Positions 58,593 to 64,000 of a DNA stretch of 64,000 nt are shown here, in pieces. The stretch covers positions 19,747,284 through 19,811,283 of the forward strand of contig NC_136004.1 of assembly GCF_048128805.1 (NCBI RefSeq), in the 5' to 3' direction. The position numbers were made by a program, and so were the translations under genes. This stretch comes from Centroberyx gerrardi (Eukaryota > Chordata > Actinopteri > Beryciformes > Berycidae). The number at the start of each line of letters is the position of its first letter. Position 1 is the first letter of the stretch. The notes under the pieces were generated by a model that saw only the letters and a list, made by a program, of their open reading frames with translations, had not been told where the DNA came from and searched no databases.

Positions 58593-59882
58593 GGGTCCCA
58601 CCCCCCTTTGTATCAGAGAAAAGACAAAGGGAAAAGTTACACTGGAAGAGAAGTTACACTCTGTCAGGGGAGCTGTCACTGCAAAGGTGCTTGTTTGATT
58701 TGTTAAAATGAAGTTGTCTGATCGTTGTACACTCTGCAATCACACTCGACAGAAAGTTCAATTTCTAATTCTGATCTTGAGTCAGTTTGACACAATCTTA
58801 CCCAAAATTTGAACAGAAAAATGGGAAAAATCACAAATAATATAATCACATTTGTTTATAGGGATGATGGGCATCTGCAGTATTCCAAACATGTCTGCAG
58901 AAAAACAGACTTTGAAATTATCTCATGTAGAGGATAACCATATGGTCTAGGGCGAGAGTGGAGAGGGTTAGAACAGAAAGCCCTGAGTTACAACTGGACG
59001 GCTCAGAAAGGGTGAGATAGATGTTTCAGTATCAACTGTTTGTGGTAATACTGAAATAAATGCATGTATGGATGACTTCAATCACAATATAGTATACAGT
59101 AGCTAGCTAGTGAACTGAGAGAAGATGCCACAAGGAATAAAGTAGAAACTATTTCTCACATCACATCTATCTATATCTCTGGAAAAGGAGATCCATAAAT
59201 GTGGGATTTGATTGACTGACATCTGTTTATGGCACCCATACTCAAATTAGCAGAATAATGATGCAATAATGCCTTTAGGAATAAGCAAAGCCAGCTGATA
59301 ACATTAATAACATTTTTTTCCAATCAACATGCACATTGGGTTAATTGGGTGCACAGGCAGCAGTGACTGCTAAATAGACTAGCTAGCATAACACATCAAT
59401 GCTGAATGGGCTGTGGTAGGGTTATGGGAGTCCTGGCAGGCCGTTGCTGGCAAGTCAGGCTTGACATGTAGGTTAGGCTGGACAATGAACTCATTGTAGT
59501 CGAACCAATGTTTGGCTGCGTCAGAGAGGTCATTAGAAAAACAAGTCAGTCAGAAAGACTGCTGGAGTGTATCGGAGAGAGAAAAAGACTCAGAGGGGTC
59601 AATCCTGCCATCACTGATGTTATTGTTGTCATTTCAATCATTATGTTGTCATTCCAATCTTCATCAATCATAGACTTTTCTATAAAATGAGACAACTGAA
59701 TTAGGTCAATATTGAATTACTATGGCTGCAAATTTATTGACTCAATACTCAAATACAGAATTAAAAGAACAATAGTAATCATTTCAAACAAATCATGAGA
59801 ATATTTTCAAACTTATTTCATTTCGTTTCAAACTGGCTAAATTATCATCTTATTCGTTATTTTCTAAATCAAAGACTATGTA
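57796..59882. other. Region between ugt3a-like start and spef2 3' end
   Basis: It contains the presumed ugt3a-like promoter (no clear TATA; AT-rich with TATAAAA at about 58029 on the plus strand), a (GA)n at 58563-58588, and sequence without recognisable exons. A minus-strand AATAAA at 59888-59883 could end spef2. Confidence 0.35.
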
Positions 59883-59961
59883 TTTATTTTCAACCATGTA
59901 ATTCTGTGCAGAAAGATAATGCCAGGCCATGATGTGGAGAACGGTATGTGCGTCTTATCGT

Positions 59962-62900
59962 TCAGCAAACTGTCGAGCTCTGCACCTCTCCTTCATCCTG
60001 ATGGGCCCGCAGCACTCTGTGAATGTCCTGAGAAAGAAAGAGAGAGAGAGAAATATGGAGAGATAGAGAAAGAGAAAGAATAATGGATGGGGGGGGGGGG
60101 GGGAGGTGAGAAGAGGAAGGTGAAAAGGGAAAACACGAAAAGAGAATTCCTTTAGGACTCCAAAATGGAGGTTTCTTAAAGACTTCTTCTGTAGGGCAGA
60201 GGTTCTTGAACGTTTCCAGAAACATACCAGACACCATAACCCATTATAGGTCCAAATACAACAAACCCTGCAGTAGAGGAATGGATGATAGATGCATACA
60301 GAGACTTACTATGAGCTGGTGGTGTGTTGAACCCTCCATTAGGCCCTGGGTAAAAGGATGCTGAGAGAGGACTGAGAACGGGACATGGTCTTCAGGCCTG
60401 TAGCCCAGCTCTCTGAATATACGCACCAGGTTCTAGAGGCCAGCAGAGATGGAAAACAATACCATGAGGACAAAGTAAATGTAATATCAGCTGGTTTATA
60501 TACAGTAAATAGGTCCACAGGCTTGTAGCCCAACTGTAAATGCATACAGCAGATACTAGATAACAAAAAATAAAAGAGAATGTAAGTAAAATATAATGTA
60601 AATTAGTTGAGGTCATGTGGGGTAATTTGGGGTTTTGGGACCAAAGTTTACTCCTGAGCCCATTCCAGAATAACTTGTAATAGGTATTGCATTTTAAGAT
60701 TGGCTCTTATTTTGATATTTACAGCCTAGAAAAATGACTTAAATGTTTATCTCTTGCCCCAACAAAAGAAGTGCTGGTACACAATTGGACTGTATATCAT
60801 TCAAAAGCAGATATGGTTGTATCTTTGCTGAGATGAAATCTAAACCCTGGTCATAACTTTTCACCTTTAAAAGACACAAAAAAGTAGTTACTCCTATTCA
60901 CATTTGTAGGGCACTGCTGGTTCAATGTCATCCCAATGAATTGTTTACTTCTGTGAAACTACTTGGCTCAGCGTTCTACCTCAGTGTGCTCCTCCCGGCT
61001 CTCGCAGCCTGGAAGGAAGCGGTTGTATCCTTTTGTCTTGGTGCCTTTGTGGCAGATGACAGTGAGGAGAGCAGGGAGGGACACTCCTTGCTCCCCCGAC
61101 AAACTGCTTGATCCACCGAGAGTGTCTTCCTCCTCTTCTTCCTCGTGCTCTCCCTCTAGTTCTGAGGACCCAGACGCTGCAGCCTCTTCGATATTGGGCA
61201 TAGACTGCATGCACAACACAAACACAATAAAAGCAAATATTGCACAGACACAATAGTTTGTAGGGCTGAAGGGAAGCACTCACATGCTTTATATACATGC
61301 TAACATACAGTGTGAAGAGTATGAAGACATCAACCACTTGAAAAATCTGATACATACAAAATCATTGCTGGCATTAAAGTAAATGGCTGCTATTAAAATT
61401 CTGAATGATCTGAAGACCTTTGCTTAGAAAGTCTTCTAAGTCAACTAAGTTTTTGAGGACAGAATTATCTATGTTTTTGCTAAATTAATTCTATTTCATT
61501 CACTTTTCTATGTAAACTCATTTGCTCACCTTGACGAGATGGCCGGTTGAGGGGTGCTTGAGATGCTTTCCCAGCACCACGCTGAGCGCTCTGATGAAGC
61601 CCTGGGCAGGGTCAGGGTGGGCCGCCAGGTACTGCAGCATGGACACATAGTTCAGACGAGGAGAGCAAGAGTGGTCGGCGAACAACTGGAAAAAGAACTG
61701 AGAAGGGAAGGCAGAGAAAAACGATACATTATTTGATTTATTAATTCCAGTGTGGTTTGTTTATTTGAAGGTACATATGAAGTTTAATGATCCCAGGTTA
61801 TTCAAGAGTTCAGCAAGCCAAAAGGATGACATGTTGAAGACCGTATCCTCTGCAGGATTGCATTTTAAGGTTGAAAACAGGGAACAGGGAATTTAAAATG
61901 TAGTAGCTGTAGAAATGTAGTAGCTGTGGAAATTGTAAAGCTCCTAGTCCTTTCTGTGTGGATGTTCTCCCTGCGTTCACGTGGGTTTCCTTCCACATTC
62001 CAAAGACAGGCAGGTCAGGTGAACTGGAGACTCTAAATTACACAAAGTGTGTCTATCTGTGTTAGCTGTGTGGCGACCTGTCCAGAGTGTTCAACCTCCC
62101 TGAAAAGCTTCAATCAACCATCCATGATCTACAAGCTTGCCAACCGCTTGCAAAATTATACTACTGATGCTGAGATACCATAAAGGAAACCTATGGTCTG
62201 ACAGCTGTGTGCATAGCTGTTTTGTTTTTTTTAATCTTTTTTGGCCCAGTGAAGTTTGAGTGGGCACAAATGCTCAGCAGTGCCATGCTTCACACTCACA
62301 TTGTTGCACACATTCACACCTGGGAGCTTTCCAATACCACCACACTTTTCTACTGTTGGCTACTGAGCAGCTGCACTGGACAAATTGTGGGATAAGTACC
62401 TTGGCGTTTCTTACTCACTTTCCCACTTTCTGTTAGTAGTGTGTACCAGTGTTTCCCCAAGGATTTTTCCCTGGTAGGGTGGAAATGCCTATGAATCAGC
62501 TTGTAAACGTTGTGACACTGAAGCTCTCTATCGAAACCAATTCAAATTGAAGTGTTTTAGGTGGAGTAAGGGCTTTTCAGGGTAGGATGGCCCAGGGAAA
62601 ACACTGGTGTGAACTTTGTTTGGCAAGGCAGACTTAGGGAGTGGACGTTAGGTGGTAAAGTATCGTAAGTAGTTACCTTGTGTAGGTTTGCCAGGCGGTC
62701 ATAAGGCAGAGGCTCAGACGGGTCTTCAGGGACAGGCTGGACTCTCTCATTAGGAAACCACAGCTCACTCTGGTGATAAAGGAGGAGAGAGGTATGACCC
62801 CGGGCCTTCTGGCTAAAGGAGGGTTTCCCTACTTGCTACGCCACCCTATATAGAGTTCACTCTTTGTGTGTGACTCTGTGTGTGTGTGTAGGAGACTAAC

Positions 62901-63666
62901 CTGTAGATACTGTTCCTCACTGATATAGCCTGTGTTGTTTGCATCTGCTGTCTGGAAGCGCCGCAGCACGACCAGCAGCTGTTTTAGGGAGGGAACTGGC
63001 CAGGGGAGGGCAGCGCTGAGCAGGAACTGACGCCAGTCTAACAGCTCAGAGTCTTGAGATAGTAGAGAGATCATCTCCATCAACTGGGCAGAGGAGAGGA
63101 GAGGAGAGGAGAGGAGAGGAGAGGAGAGGAGAGGAGAGGAGAGGAGAGGAGAGGAGAGGAGAGGAGAATGGTCCACTAGGCAGTATAATGTATATTGTTT
63201 GTATCCCACACACTTGTATGTTAGGTTGTGCAGTGAAGTAACCAGTTAGCAAGGTTGTAGGATTTGTTTGTGTCGTACTTGTGAATTCCTGTGCAATTTG
63301 TTATGGTCAGCAGAATATGTATTATTTGGTTAGAAATGTGTTTCAAAACGTTTTGACCCACATCTTCAACATTTTTGTTATGACTCAAACCGCTTTACAG
63401 CTTAGAGGGTCACTTAATACAAGGCAGATTTTACTGGTCGAAAAAAACATCAGCTCGTTCTCCAGAATATATTTTGGGGCACCACTTTTATCTTCTTGTG
63501 ACCCAGCTTCGGGTCTTGAGACATTCTCTAGAAAACACTGTTTTTAAGTAGCACCCAACCTGTGTTTCAGCCATGCTGATCCAGGGCTCAGGCAAGGAGT
63601 TGCTGCTCATGCTGACAGAGATGATGTCCTGGAGCACAATGGAGAACTCAACACTGGGCATCAGAC
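59962..63666 (-). CDS. spef2: Sperm flagellar protein 2 (SPEF2), last seven coding exons; 5' part outside window
   Basis: Exons in transcript order: 63666-63560, 63083-62901, 62769-62677, 61697-61530, 61204-60980, 60432-60310 and 60027-59962. They add up to 965 bases, about 321 C-terminal residues of a protein usually near 1,800 aa. The first exon enters in phase 1, so the gene continues beyond 64000. The segment FQTADANNTGYISEEQYLQSELWFPNE is the EF-hand-like stretch near the SPEF2 C-terminus. After it come LHKFFFQLFADHSCSPRLNYVSMLQYLAAHPDPAQGFIRALSVVLGKHL and an acidic run (HEEEEEED) before SLPALLTVICHKG. SPEF2 is an axonemal central-apparatus (C1b) protein also needed for intramanchette transport; loss gives immotile, short sperm flagella and ciliary defects. 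Several acceptors are preceded by very long polypyrimidine microsatellites. Same strand as the ugt3a-like gene, whose start is 2.2 kb downstream. Confidence 0.93.
60084..60102. repeat. Homopolymer G run in the last spef2 intron
   Basis: A G run of about 14 follows a GA-rich tract (60031-60080), in the intron before the last coding exon. Confidence 0.85.
61950..62098. repeat. Interspersed repeat in spef2 intron
   Basis: The run TGTGTGGATGTTCTCCCTGC, GTTCACGTGGGTTTCCTTCC, CAAAGACAGGCAGGTCAGGT, GAACTGGAGACTCTAAATTA and GGCGACCTGTCCAGAGTGT matches a well-known, very abundant fish dispersed repeat. Family name not assigned. Confidence 0.65.
62223..62420. repeat. Interspersed repeat in spef2 intron (related to 2257-2338)
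   Basis: CCCAGTGAAGTTTGAGTGGG, AAATGCTCAGCAG, GGCTACTGAGCAGCTGCACT and GATAAGTACCTTGGCG follow the order of a dispersed teleost repeat. The first part also matches the fragment in scamp1 intron 3. Confidence 0.55.
62447..62606. mobile_element. hAT-type MITE (CAGTGTTTCCC ends) in spef2 intron
   Basis: The left end CAGTGTTTCCCC and the reverse complement of the right end CAGTGTTTTCCC are inverted repeats of the common hAT type. The flanks GTGTGTAC (62439-62446) and GTGTGAAC (62607-62614) agree at seven of eight bases, fitting an 8-bp target duplication. The element is 160 bp and noncoding. Confidence 0.85.
63091..63167. repeat. (GAGGA)n microsatellite upstream of a spef2 acceptor
   Basis: About 15 pentamer units on the plus strand, so (UCCUC)n in the spef2 transcript, ending a few bases before the acceptor at 63085-63084. 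Confidence 0.95.
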
Positions 63667-64000
63667 CTGAGAGGGAGGGAGGGAGGGAGGAACAGCCAGA
63701 GAGGGAGAGAGAGGACGAAGATGAAGATGAAAGGGAATTGCTTTACAAAATAGATTTTAGTCAGTCAAGTAGCAGGATGGGAGGCTAACGTTTTCATCTG
63801 CTGGCTGGTGGATTAAACAATGCACAAACCACTGCAGCAATTTACCGCTCAGTTTTAGAATAGAGAAGAACCTCCAAAGGATAGCTGGTTTCCCACTAAA
63901 ATGATTGATAGACTAGATGAATTCAGCCACACTGGAATTTCACCTATCATTGGTTGGTATTAATTTCTCCCCTTGAATGTTAATGAGTTGGAAGCATTTG

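Overview
This window looks like a piece of a ray-finned (teleost) fish chromosome. It has compact vertebrate multi-exon genes with GT-AG introns, many long dinucleotide microsatellites ((TG)n, (CT)n), and several short DNA transposons of types common in fish. I cannot name the species. All gene calls come from hand-spliced exons whose reading frames close, compared with remembered vertebrate family sequences. No database search was run.

Layout. (1) 508-5125, plus strand: scamp1, complete, nine coding exons, with a likely long 3' UTR to about 8.1 kb. (2) 10016-11090, minus strand: lhfpl2 (tetraspan LHFP family), two coding exons, convergent with scamp1. (3) About 11.2-32.5 kb: a gene-poor stretch that probably holds lhfpl2 upstream and regulatory DNA. 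It contains microsatellites, a MITE-like repeat, a dead L1-type LINE fragment, and a 1.4 kb hAT transposon with a perfect 8-bp target duplication. (4) 32669-35761 and 36551-40271, plus strand: two complete tandem betaine-homocysteine S-methyltransferase (bhmt) genes, eight coding exons each and TATA-driven. (5) 42798-45373, plus strand: kgd4/mrps36, the small 2-oxoglutarate dehydrogenase adaptor subunit. (6) 47139-49207, minus strand: a pdxp-like HAD phosphatase (chronophin/phosphoglycolate phosphatase family). (7) 52735-57795, minus strand: a complete ten-exon UGT3A-type UDP-glycosyltransferase. (8) 59962-63666, minus strand: the last seven coding exons of spef2 (sperm flagellar protein 2), whose 5' part lies beyond the window.

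The set matches human chromosome 5 neighbours: SCAMP1/LHFPL2/BHMT on 5q14, MRPS36 on 5q13, UGT3A/SPEF2 on 5p13. ARSB and DMGDH, which lie between LHFPL2 and BHMT in mammals, are absent here. The genes do not form one pathway. The BHMT pair does one-carbon metabolism (homocysteine to methionine). The others act in vesicle traffic, mitochondrial metabolism, phosphate-ester hydrolysis, glycoside conjugation and cilia/flagella.

Most notable structures: a roughly 100-bp-arm imperfect hairpin at 8.80-9.04 kb, probably in the lhfpl2 3' UTR; strongly mosaic divergence between the two bhmt genes (1/183 mismatches in exon 6 against about 30/133 in exon 2), which suggests gene conversion; several short transposons with visible terminal repeats and, in some cases, target duplications inside introns; and simple repeats sitting directly at splice sites (bhmt copy 1, ugt3a, spef2). 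I found no clear new protein system, no CRISPR, no RNA gene and no retroviral element.
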